5,079 nucleotides of DNA. Origin: Solirubrobacterales bacterium. Its GTDB lineage: Bacteria > Actinomycetota > Thermoleophilia > Solirubrobacterales > Solirubrobacteraceae. A model generated the notes under the pieces. It had not been told where the DNA came from and searched no databases. It saw only the letters and a program-made list of their open reading frames with translations. Position numbers and translations under genes: made by a program. The stretch's first letter is position 1. Each line of letters starts with the position of its first letter. The stretch covers positions 1 through 5,079 of the forward strand of contig PLYX01000024.1 of the NCBI GenBank assembly GCA_003151895.1. The letters run 5' to 3'. Positions 1 to 4,592 of this stretch are shown here, in pieces.

Positions 1-389
1 TCCGCAGGCGTGAGTCCCTTGACCGCGTCCTGATAAGCGGCTTCATCGGTAGTCAGGGCGATTTCGGCCGAGCGCAGGCTCGACTCCGCGCTGCTCGGAT
101 TGACTTCGGCCAGCAGCTCGCCGCTTTTGACGTGGTCGCCGACGCTCACGAAGACACCCGTGAGCGTTCCGCTCGCGGCAAAGTTGACGCCGACGTTCGC
201 TGCGGGCTTGAGAGTGCCGCTTCCCGAGACCGTCTGCTGTACGACACCCTGCGCCGCCGTCGCCGTGCGGCGGCTCTGGGCAGTCGCGGATGATGCCTGG
301 CCGACGGTCGTGTAGGCGATGACGACCGCCACGACGCACAGCACGCCCAGAGCAATGATCAGCCAAGGTCGTTCGTTGCGTTTAGACAC
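1..389 (-). CDS. HlyD/MacA-type efflux adaptor (membrane fusion protein), N-terminal part
   Basis: Partial gene running off the left edge; 129 codons are visible with no stop. Read from GTG at 389, the protein starts SKRNERPWLII and has one N-terminal hydrophobic segment (about residues 9-25) after a short basic stretch, so a single membrane anchor or uncleaved signal is likely. Next come a polar Ala/Thr/Gln linker and a beta-rich stretch, GSGTLKPAANVGVNFAASG, then the lipoyl-like motif VGDHVKSGELLAEVN (about residues 84-98), leading into an apparent helical hairpin (SSLRSAEIALTTDEAAYQ). This order is typical of the periplasmic-adaptor family that couples ABC or RND transporters; the partner would be expected downstream, outside the window. 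GAAGGA lies 4 nt before GTG and supports the start. The upstream gap (390-560) contains no gene I can support. The family is confident; the substrate is unknown. Confidence 0.88.
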   Translation of the reverse strand, partial: MSKRNERPWLIIALGVLCVVAVVIAYTTVGQASSATAQSRRTATAAQGVVQQTVSGSGTLKPAANVGVNFAASGTLTGVFVSVGDHVKSGELLAEVNPSSAESSLRSAEIALTTDEAAYQDAVKGLTPA

Positions 390-560
390 AGGTTCCTTCA
401 GTCAGGGGTCGCAGAGCAAAGAAGGCACCGCATCTCGCCAAAAACACGCGACACGGTGGCCCCGAGCATCGCCGTGCCAGCCAAGAGCCCCGTAAAGAAA
501 CCGTTAGATAAGTGTATGAATGCCCCGCACCGTGTACCAGTGCCCCAAACCTCGCTTGGC

Positions 561-887
561 TCAAGGTGGGCCGCCATTGAAGCTGGGCAGCGTAGGTACG
601 GAGGGCTGTTCAGTCTGGATCGTCTGTTCGTTCCAGGTCACCGCGAAGGACCCGTCAGAGCCGGACGCCGATGAGGGCGTGGCAACCCTCAACGCGCGCG
701 CGAATTGGTTGCGAGCTGCCGCGGGCCCGGGGGCAGTCGCGCCGGCGTCCTGGCGCAGTTCGAGGGTCGTGGCCGACCAGTCCGGGTCCTCGACCGCGCC
801 GGTGTGCCCGTGCGCGGTCGCCGTCGCGCTCGAGAACGCCACCGTCCCGAAGTTGGTGAGCGACAGTGTCGCGCAGAAGCTCGTGCT
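561..887 (-). pseudogene. G1-family (peptidase A4) protease, C-terminal fragment cut by IS
   Basis: An open frame of 108 residues ends in TGA at 563-561 and continues without a start into the CTAG flanking the insertion sequence. The visible protein begins about STSFCATLSLTNFGTVAF and ends in FNGGPP. The LxNFGTVxFSxAxAT motif, a polar segment with D and W (EDPDWSATTLEL), and the terminal SxSGSDGSFAVTWN block match my recollection of the C-terminal part of eqolisin/peptidase A4 proteins, which are secreted acid proteases. In that family the motif usually follows an EAPS sequence; here the P-S codons CCTAGC would contain the CTAG target, so the break falls exactly there. The signal peptide and catalytic N-terminal part are absent, and they do not reappear beyond the IS. 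It is therefore almost certainly a dead fragment. A GTG at 842 could give a 93-aa frame, but I see no reason to think it is used. Confidence 0.72.
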
Positions 888-889
888 AG
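886..889. repeat. CTAG flank at IS left end
   Basis: CTAG lies immediately outside the left inverted repeat and is matched by CTAG at 2231-2234. It may be a 4-bp target duplication. CTAG is itself palindromic, so if the element prefers such targets, matching flanks do not prove a single insertion event. Confidence 0.6.
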
Positions 890-904
890 GAGCGTGAGTC
901 TCTA
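890..904 (+). repeat. IS left terminal inverted repeat
   Basis: GAGCGTGAGTCTCTA. It matches the right end, read on the minus strand, at 13 of 15 positions, with mismatches at positions 8 and 12. It defines the left boundary together with the adjacent CTAG. Confidence 0.75.
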
Positions 905-1049
905 TTGCAAGTTGGCGGAGGTGGGGGGCGAAGATCGGCGCTGATGGCGCTGGTCGCGGCCCGGTGGGTGGCTGGTACTGACTGCGGTAGGGGGTGGCTG
1001 GGCGCCTCGGTTGGGGCTCCTGGGGTGCGTGGGAGCCCTGTCGGTGGGC

Positions 1050-2153
1050 TTACCCGGTGCCGATGAGCGTAAGGCCACCGTTGCGGTGAACCTTGAGCAG
1101 GTTGTGGATCGCACAGTGGAAGCGCCATTGCGCGCGGGCGGCTGGCTTGCCGCGTAGCAGCAGCTGTCTGGCGTCTTGGACGGTGTGCATTTGGCCGAAT
1201 ACCGGCTCGACGATCGCCTTTCGCCGAGCGTAAACGGTGTGCCCTTGCTTGGTTTTCAACTTGCGCGCCATGCGCTGCTTGGGCGTCGCGTCCTTCGGTA
1301 TCGGGCCGCGTGGGGCGGGAGCGGGTGGCTCTGAACGCTTGAAGCGTCCGGTCGCGATAAATGGATCGAGACCGTGCTCGGTGGTGATCTTGACGTTCTC
1401 CTCGGAGAAGTAGCCGGCATCCGCGGTCAACGCCGCATCTTCGGGCAGCTGCGCGTCGATCGCATCGAGGTTCTCCTGGAGCTGCTCGAGCGCCGGCCGT
1501 AGCTGCTCGGCGTCGGCGAGTAGCGCATCGACGTTCTTGCGCAACTGTGCGATCTCGCCCTGGAGCTGTGACTCCTTGCGGACCATCCGCTCATAGCTCA
1601 TCGCCTTGTGGCGCGAGGCGTTCGCGCGCAACTTCGTCCCATCAAGCGCCAGCGTCCCCAGCCCCACCATCTCAGCCTGCTTGCAGAGTCGCAGCGCCTG
1701 CACGAACAGCTCCCCCAGCGCCTCCAGATGACGCTTACGAAAACGCGCGATCGAACGGTAGTCGGGATGCTGATCGGCGCACAGCATCCGCACCCCCACA
1801 TCCCGGTAGGTAGCGCGCTCCAGCTTGCGGGAAGACATCACCCCGTTCGCATACCCATACACCAGCAGCTTGACCATCAGCCGCGGGTCATACGGCGGGT
1901 AGCCGCGCTCCCCCTCATATGAGGCGTAGATCGCCGACAGGTCAAGCACCCCGGTCTCGATGAGATCCGAGACGAAATGCGCCAGATCCCCCTCCGGCAC
2001 CCACTCCGAGAGCACCGGCGAGATCAACAACACCTGATCAGGATCATAGGAACGAAAGGTCTTCTGCTCACCCGCCGGCGTTCGTTCGGGGCGCCGAGCG
2101 CTCTCGCCCTCCGCCACCTCCACCAACCGCTCCTGCACCACCGTGGCCGACAT
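1050..2153 (-). CDS. IS1182-family transposase with apparent internal deletion
   Basis: A 367-aa DDE transposase. The ATG at 2153 is preferred because GGAGG lies 5 nt upstream; the GTG one codon earlier is too close to that site. The N-terminal region (about 35-150) has YDPDQVLLISPVLSEWVPE, YPPYDPRLMVKLLVYGY and RSIARFRKRH, the DUF772-like part typical of IS1182/IS5-related transposases. The probable catalytic acids are D171 in LALDGTKLRANAS, D245 in LTADAGYFSEENV and E316 in RKAIVEPVFGQM. In family members a long segment with a DPDSR/YNAQAAVD-type block lies between the coiled coil that follows the first Asp motif and the second Asp motif. Here LLADAEQ (211-217) runs directly into LRPALEQLQENLD, so about 100 or more residues seem to be missing, in frame. 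The triad is present but core beta strands are probably lost, so I infer an inactive enzyme. There is no frameshift or stop. Confidence 0.9.
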   Translation of the reverse strand: MSATVVQERLVEVAEGESARRPERTPAGEQKTFRSYDPDQVLLISPVLSEWVPEGDLAHFVSDLIETGVLDLSAIYASYEGERGYPPYDPRLMVKLLVYGYANGVMSSRKLERATYRDVGVRMLCADQHPDYRSIARFRKRHLEALGELFVQALRLCKQAEMVGLGTLALDGTKLRANASRHKAMSYERMVRKESQLQGEIAQLRKNVDALLADAEQLRPALEQLQENLDAIDAQLPEDAALTADAGYFSEENVKITTEHGLDPFIATGRFKRSEPPAPAPRGPIPKDATPKQRMARKLKTKQGHTVYARRKAIVEPVFGQMHTVQDARQLLLRGKPAARAQWRFHCAIHNLLKVHRNGGLTLIGTG

Positions 2154-2189
2154 CACAACCTCCGCGTCGTGGACACGCAGATTGTCTTA

Positions 2190-2216
2190 AACCCGCCGGA
2201 CGCCACCAGGCGGGTT
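2190..2216 (-). terminator. Hairpin at IS right end, possible transcription stop before transposase
   Basis: A perfect 8-bp stem, AACCCGCC (2190-2197) and GGCGGGTT (2209-2216), with an 11-nt loop. Read on the minus strand, the second arm is followed by a short T-rich run (GGCGGGTTTAAG), as in a weak rho-independent terminator. It sits between the right inverted repeat and the transposase start, where IS elements often carry structures that block incoming transcription. Its function is inferred. Confidence 0.45.
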
Positions 2217-2230
2217 AGTGACCCACGCTC
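2216..2230 (-). repeat. IS right terminal inverted repeat
   Basis: On the minus strand this reads GAGCGTGGGTCACTA, matching the left end at 13 of 15 positions. It is followed on the plus strand by CTAG at 2231-2234. Confidence 0.75.
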
Positions 2231-2234
2231 CTAG
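2231..2234. repeat. CTAG flank at IS right end
   Basis: CTAG is directly adjacent to the right inverted repeat and identical to 886-889. The sequence just beyond it (2235-2256) resembles the 3' flank of module 2 and not the protease gene on the other side of the element. Confidence 0.6.
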
Positions 2235-2256
2235 AGGCAACCGCGGCGGACGGCCG

Positions 2257-2763
2257 TCATCGGACGGCGGCCTCGTCGATCAGCCGCTCCCACTCGTCGC
2301 GGAGCGGCTCAGCCCCGAGCTCTCGAATTGTCAGCGCCACGATCCTCTCCAGCTGAATTGCGCCCGTGGGGAGGTGGACCTTGCCGAACCAGCGGTCGCC
2401 CACCTGGATGTCGGCGCGGACATGCAGATGCGAGTCGGTGATCGGGCTCACACCGTGCGGGTGCCAGTGGTAGGCGATCAGTTCCGTGCCCTCCTGCTCG
2501 ATGGCGTAGAAGTACGAGACCACCCGCACCTGCCAGTCGCCCTCGACGGTTTGCGCGATCTCGTACTCCTCGATCACCGAGAGGCCAAGCTCGCTCTCTC
2601 CCCGCAGTCGCACGGTCTCGCCCTTGGCGAGCGCGAAGGGATGCGGCCTGGGTGAGGGTGCATAGCCGCGTAGCTCGACGTAAGCGGGGGTAAGGCACGA
2701 GAGCAGCGCGACCCGTCGAGCGCGGTAGACCTCGACGGCCTCGGCCGGAGTGCTAGCGGGCAA
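2257..2763 (-). CDS. Module 1 large protein, His-rich, 168 aa, unknown function
   Basis: I do not recognise this family by name. It is paralogous to the 166-aa protein at 4092-4592. The C-terminal 75 residues match at 55 positions by hand alignment, and the N-terminal half is much more divergent. The conserved block is ELIAYHWHPxGxSPIT, then HxHV, QVGDRW, KVHLPTG, and a helical end with EPLRDxWxRLIDEAA. H99, H101, H112, H114 and H130 are the conserved histidines (residue numbers in this copy) and could bind metal or form an active site; that is inference. There is no signal peptide or membrane segment, so it is probably cytoplasmic. The start is TTG at 2763, chosen because MPASTPAEAVEVYR aligns with the paralogue's start. 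It overlaps the end of the 64-aa gene by 11 nt and has no clear Shine-Dalgarno, so translational coupling is likely. A toxin or effector role is plausible from the layout but unproven. Confidence 0.85.
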   Translation of the reverse strand: MPASTPAEAVEVYRARRVALLSCLTPAYVELRGYAPSPRPHPFALAKGETVRLRGESELGLSVIEEYEIAQTVEGDWQVRVVSYFYAIEQEGTELIAYHWHPHGVSPITDSHLHVRADIQVGDRWFGKVHLPTGAIQLERIVALTIRELGAEPLRDEWERLIDEAAVR

Positions 2764-2947
2764 AGCCGAGCAGCATCGCGACCCTCATCACGTCGGGGTC
2801 ATCGTCGGCGTCGATCTCGCCGGTCTCCCAACGACGGGCGAACTCCTCCCCGCTGATGCCCAGGTACTTGCGTGCCTGCTCATCGACGAGTTCGCGGCCA
2901 GCCTCAAGGTCAAGCTCGCGGATCTCGTTGTCGGTTCGGGTAGCCAT
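2753..2947 (-). CDS. Module 1 small acidic protein, 64 aa, candidate partner or antitoxin
   Basis: A small acidic protein starting MATRTDNEIREL, with a central VDEQARKYLGISGEEF stretch and a C-terminal GEIDADDDPDVMRVAMLL block. Forty-three of 64 positions match the 67-aa paralogue at 4576-4779 in a gap-free hand alignment. The frame stays open far upstream, but ATG at 2947 is chosen because the paralogue's identity begins exactly there, AGGA lies 9 nt before it (the same spacing as in copy 2), and a promoter-like TACAAT lies further upstream. I see no helix-turn-helix, ribbon-helix-helix or membrane segment. LGxSGEEFxRRxxxGE is a pattern I associate with small uncharacterised actinobacterial proteins. 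Its stop codon lies inside the start of the large-protein gene, so the two are co-translated. An antitoxin-like role is inferred from size, acidity and gene order. Confidence 0.84.
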   Translation of the reverse strand: MATRTDNEIRELDLEAGRELVDEQARKYLGISGEEFARRWETGEIDADDDPDVMRVAMLLGFAR

Positions 2948-3003
2948 AGCAAAGGGTCCTGTAAGTGTGGGATCGGTCGTCGATGCCGCGCCCTTGAGCG
3001 TCC

Positions 3004-3033
3004 ATTGTACGCGAGCACGCGGAGGTAATACAG
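3004..3033 (-). promoter_or_regulatory. Module 1 promoter-like block
   Basis: On the minus strand TACAAT (3009-3004) is a good -10 hexamer, 56 nt upstream of the ATG at 2947. The -35 is weak (CTGTAT-like at 3033-3028 with an 18-nt spacer). The support is conservation: copy 2 has TACAATG followed by similar leader blocks, and both copies carry CTCCGC at exactly the same distance upstream of TACAAT. Confidence 0.55.
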
Positions 3034-3059
3034 CTCTCGCGCTACTGCTCCACAGCAGG

Positions 3060-3118
3060 CAGATCGGAGCCGGCTCAGACAACAAGCCCCGGTCTCCCAG
3101 GGCTTGTCTCAGATCGGA
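3060..3118. repeat. Hairpin bracketed by CAGATCGGA direct repeats
   Basis: ACAAGCCC (3082-3089) and GGGCTTGT (3100-3107) form a perfect 8-bp stem with a 10-nt loop. CAGATCGGA occurs on both sides, at 3060-3068 and 3110-3118. No T-run follows on either strand, so it is not a standard terminator. It could be a regulatory site, a small repeat element, or a scar of a mobile unit; I cannot choose between these. Confidence 0.5.
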
Positions 3119-3252
3119 CCGTATTCTCACCTGAGCAAGTGTACGGCCCAGGAGCAACGTAGCACCGCTCAGGGTCGGATGTCGTGCCAAATACGTTCAG
3201 TTCGACGTGGTAGCATCATAACTCAAGAGGTCAACCTAAGCATCCAGATACT

Positions 3253-3259
3253 GAAGGAG
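3253..3259 (+). promoter_or_regulatory. Ribosome binding site of 103-aa gene
   Basis: GAAGGAG ends 8 nt before ATG at 3268. It is the strongest Shine-Dalgarno in the window and fixes this start. Confidence 0.8.
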
Positions 3260-3267
3260 CCTCGCCC

Positions 3268-3579
3268 ATGATCCAAGTCAACTTCACAACCTTCGAGCGC
3301 GACCCAGGCACCATCGAATGGATCGAGCTGCCTGTCGCGCAGCTACTCGCCGATGGCGAGGGGGTGAGGATCAGTGGTCCTCGCGCAGAGTGGATCAACC
3401 TCGACATCGCCGTCATCGACCCCGAGACCAGGGAGCGGGTGACGCGAGCCGACGGTGCCGAGCGCTGGGCGCGACTGCTGCCCTTCGCCTTCCACAGCGG
3501 TGACCTCAACGTCGAGGTCACCGAGGTCACCGTGGCCGAGCCGGTTGACGCTGCCTTCCACTACTCCACTGCCGCTTGA
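3268..3579 (+). CDS. 103-aa protein of unknown function, paired with XRE regulator
   Basis: I do not recognise the family. The protein begins MIQVNFTTFERDPGTIEWIE and appears to be mostly beta-strand. A conserved-looking stretch, DPETRERV..DGAERWARLLPFAF (about 51-75), is followed by GDLNVEVTEV. It has no signal peptide, membrane segment or Cys cluster, and is acidic overall. The start is supported by a strong GAAGGAG. The gene ends 4 nt before an XRE-family regulator on the same strand, so they form an operon. A small unknown protein followed by an HTH gene is the layout of toxin-antitoxin pairs in toxin-antitoxin order such as HigBA, but this protein shows no HigB/RelE motifs that I can see, so toxin status is open. 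It is divergent from module 1 and unrelated to it in sequence. Confidence 0.8.
   Translation: MIQVNFTTFERDPGTIEWIELPVAQLLADGEGVRISGPRAEWINLDIAVIDPETRERVTRADGAERWARLLPFAFHSGDLNVEVTEVTVAEPVDAAFHYSTAA
3499..3531. repeat. GGTGACCTC/GAGGTCACC inverted and tandem repeat
   Basis: GGTGACCTC (3499-3507), a 6-nt spacer, then GAGGTCACC (3514-3522), repeated at once as GAGGTCACC (3523-3531). The arms are perfect 9-bp inverted repeats. They lie inside the 3' end of the 103-aa gene, about 50 nt before the XRE start. A near copy, GAGGTCAACC, lies at 3227-3236 before the operon. It could be an operator, but part of it may simply reflect the repetitive VEVTEVT codons. Confidence 0.45.
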
Positions 3580-3583
3580 CACG

Positions 3584-3844
3584 ATGCCGCGAACCGCGGC
3601 ATCCGAGATCCACGCGAAGATCCTCGGGCGCAAGCTCGGAGACACCCGCCGAGCGCTTGGGCTCACCCAGGCCGAGGTCGCCGAGCGCGTCGGCGTCTCA
3701 GCCTCCTACGTCTCCGCTGTCGAAGCTGGCCGTCGCAATCTCACACTCGGCCAGCTCGCCAACATCGCGAGCGCGATGCGGCTCGGCATCGACATCTCGT
3801 TCGTACATCCCGACGGAAAGCCTGTCCGTCTCGACCGGACGTGA
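3584..3844 (+). CDS. XRE/HTH_3-family DNA-binding regulator, 86 aa
   Basis: A compact helix-turn-helix protein. Residues about 13-67 contain the lambda-repressor-like fold: KILGRKLGDTRRALGLTQAE, VAERVGVSASYVSAVEAGRR (scaffold and recognition helices) and NLTLGQLANIASAMRLGI. The short tail ISFVHPDGKPVRLDRT resembles the ends of antitoxin-type XRE proteins. ATG at 3584 is 4 nt after the stop of the 103-aa gene with no obvious Shine-Dalgarno, so coupling is likely. The frame is open further upstream, but that part overlaps the 103-aa gene and is low-complexity Ser/Pro, so it is rejected. It is likely an autorepressor of its operon and could also act on the neighbouring modules; that is inference. 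The HTH assignment is secure. Confidence 0.93.
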   Translation: MPRTAASEIHAKILGRKLGDTRRALGLTQAEVAERVGVSASYVSAVEAGRRNLTLGQLANIASAMRLGIDISFVHPDGKPVRLDRT

Positions 3845-3883
3845 CGGCCTGCCGTAAGGCGCGGGCGGTGCAGGTGTGGCCAG

Positions 3884-3975
3884 CCTGGACGGCCTCGGCG
3901 GCGTTCTACTCAAACTCGGCACGAGGTGGCAGCAGCATTGCGACGCGCATCACGTCGGGATGGTCGCGGCGCGCG
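3884..3975 (-). pseudogene. Remnant of a third two-gene module (small-gene 3' end and large-gene 5' end)
   Basis: On the minus strand this segment encodes DHPDVMRVAMLLPPRAEFE and a stop at 3908-3906. It matches the DDDPDVMRVAMLL end of module 1 and the DSPDVTRVAMML end of module 2. Immediately beyond, at the position where the large gene starts, AGTAGAACGCCGCCGAGGCC resembles the SRTPAEA codons of module 2 but is one base out of frame. Similarity is then lost. Upstream, the frame reads GELVIELRADADRGARR, which does not match the rest of the small protein. It is therefore a short relic, not a working gene. It lies directly downstream of module 2 and converges on the XRE gene. Confidence 0.7.
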
Positions 3976-4046
3976 CCACGATCCGCGTCAGCGCGAAGCT
4001 CGATCACCAGCTCGCCGTGACAAGCACTCTGCACCGGCCCGCCGCG

Positions 4047-4063
4047 CGTCAGCACCGCTGACG
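4047..4063. repeat. Inverted repeat downstream of module 2
   Basis: CGTCAGC-ACC-GCTGACG is a perfect 7-bp stem with a 3-nt loop, 29 nt beyond the module 2 stop codon. It could end or stabilise the module transcript, but no T-run follows on the minus strand. The stretch 3976-4091 around it has no gene I can support. Confidence 0.4.
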
Positions 4064-4091
4064 GGAGAGGCGACCTGCGGCCGACCGGCCG

Positions 4092-4592
4092 TCAGCGGGC
4101 TGCGGCCTCGTCGATCAGTCGCTGCCAATCGTCGCGCAGGGGCTCTGTGCCAAGCTCGGCGATCGCCAGCGCGACGACCTGCTCGAGGCCGACCGGCCCC
4201 GTGGGTAGGTGGACCTTCGCGAGCCACCGATCGCCGACCTGGACATCGGCGCCGACGTGCATGTGCGGCCGCGTTATCGGACTGGCGCCGCGGGGATGCC
4301 AGTGGTAGGCAATGAGCTCGCGACCTTCGTATCCGATGGCGTAGAGGTAGCCGAGAATCTCGACGCGCCAACCGTCGACGTCCTGGCGAACCTCGTACTG
4401 CTCGGCGACGTCGAACGAGAAAGGGCCACCGCGCATCTTCGCCGTGTCAGCGAGTTCGAGCTGGTGCGGCGCGTCCGAGGCGTGATAGGCGCGGACAACG
4501 ACGTGGACGCTGGTCACGCACGACAGCAGCCGCACGGTCCTGCCGCGGTAGTGCTCGACGGCCTCGGCGGGTGTCCTACTTGGGGGTGGCAT
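4092..4592 (-). CDS. Module 2 large protein, His-rich, 166 aa, unknown function
   Basis: Paralogue of the 168-aa protein at 2257-2763, with the same block order: TPAEAVEhYRgR near the start, LLSC at about 22-25, YEVRQDVDGWRVEILGYLYAI in the middle, then ELIAYHWHP, SPITRPHMHVG, QVGDRW, KVHLPTG and EPLRDDWQRLIDEAAAR. The conserved histidines are H97, H99, H110, H112 and H128. The ATG at 4592 lies inside the last codons of the 67-aa gene (17-nt overlap) and lacks its own clear Shine-Dalgarno, so translation is probably coupled to that gene. There is no membrane or export signal. Residues about 30-65 differ most from the paralogue, which might reflect partner or target specificity. I cannot name a domain family; a nuclease or other toxin is only a guess from context. 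Confidence 0.86.
   Translation of the reverse strand: MPPPSRTPAEAVEHYRGRTVRLLSCVTSVHVVVRAYHASDAPHQLELADTAKMRGGPFSFDVAEQYEVRQDVDGWRVEILGYLYAIGYEGRELIAYHWHPRGASPITRPHMHVGADVQVGDRWLAKVHLPTGPVGLEQVVALAIAELGTEPLRDDWQRLIDEAAAR

Larger units (their letters stand above)
890..2230 (-). mobile_element. IS1182-like insertion sequence, about 1.34 kb, probably internally deleted
   Basis: The element is bounded by imperfect terminal inverted repeats (890-904 and 2216-2230, 13 of 15 matching) and by CTAG on each side. It carries one transposase gene on the minus strand. The 160 bp between the transposase stop and the left end has no convincing gene. IS1182-type elements are usually nearer 1.6-1.8 kb. The shortfall fits an in-frame loss of the central transposase segment. 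Both ends look intact, so it could still be mobilised in trans by a full-length relative. The left end abuts a protease fragment and the right end abuts the 3' flank of module 1. Confidence 0.82.
2948..3267. other. 320-bp intergenic region between divergent operons
   Basis: No gene is supported here. The frame reading upstream of the 64-aa protein is open to 3190 but is not shared by the paralogue. The region holds the module 1 promoter (about 3004-3033), a hairpin bracketed by direct repeats (3060-3118), an ACGT-N8-ACGT repeat (3193-3208), a GAGGTCAACC site (3227-3236), and the ribosome binding site of the 103-aa gene. I could not pick a convincing promoter for the rightward operon. Confidence 0.6.

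Noticed and set aside
520..897. Plus-strand open frame of 125 aa
   Set aside because: It is antisense to the protease fragment, whose minus-strand reading contains a recognisable peptidase A4-like C-terminus, and it runs across the IS boundary.
886..2234. CTAG repeats as proof of a simple IS insertion
   Set aside because: CTAG is a palindrome that the element may select at every site, and the two flanks are unrelated genes, so the repeats alone cannot show a single clean insertion.
2218..2655. Plus-strand open frame of 145 aa opposite the module 1 large gene
   Set aside because: The minus-strand protein has a paralogue with conserved motifs; this is its antisense shadow and starts inside the IS.
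2753..2947. Small module protein as a ribbon-helix-helix or AbrB-type antitoxin
   Set aside because: No recognisable RHH, HTH or AbrB pattern is visible in either paralogue; only size, acidity and gene order suggest an antitoxin.
2948..3190. N-terminal extension of the 64-aa protein to 145 aa
   Set aside because: The extension passes through the promoter-like TACAAT, is not present in the paralogue, and identity starts exactly at MATRTD with a conserved ribosome binding site spacing.
3845..3870. Terminator after the XRE gene
   Set aside because: Only a 4-bp GCCT/AGGC stem and no T-run are present, too weak to call.
3988..4371. Minus-strand open frame of 127 aa
   Set aside because: Arg-rich, out of frame with the conserved 166-aa protein, and composed of its high-GC shadow.
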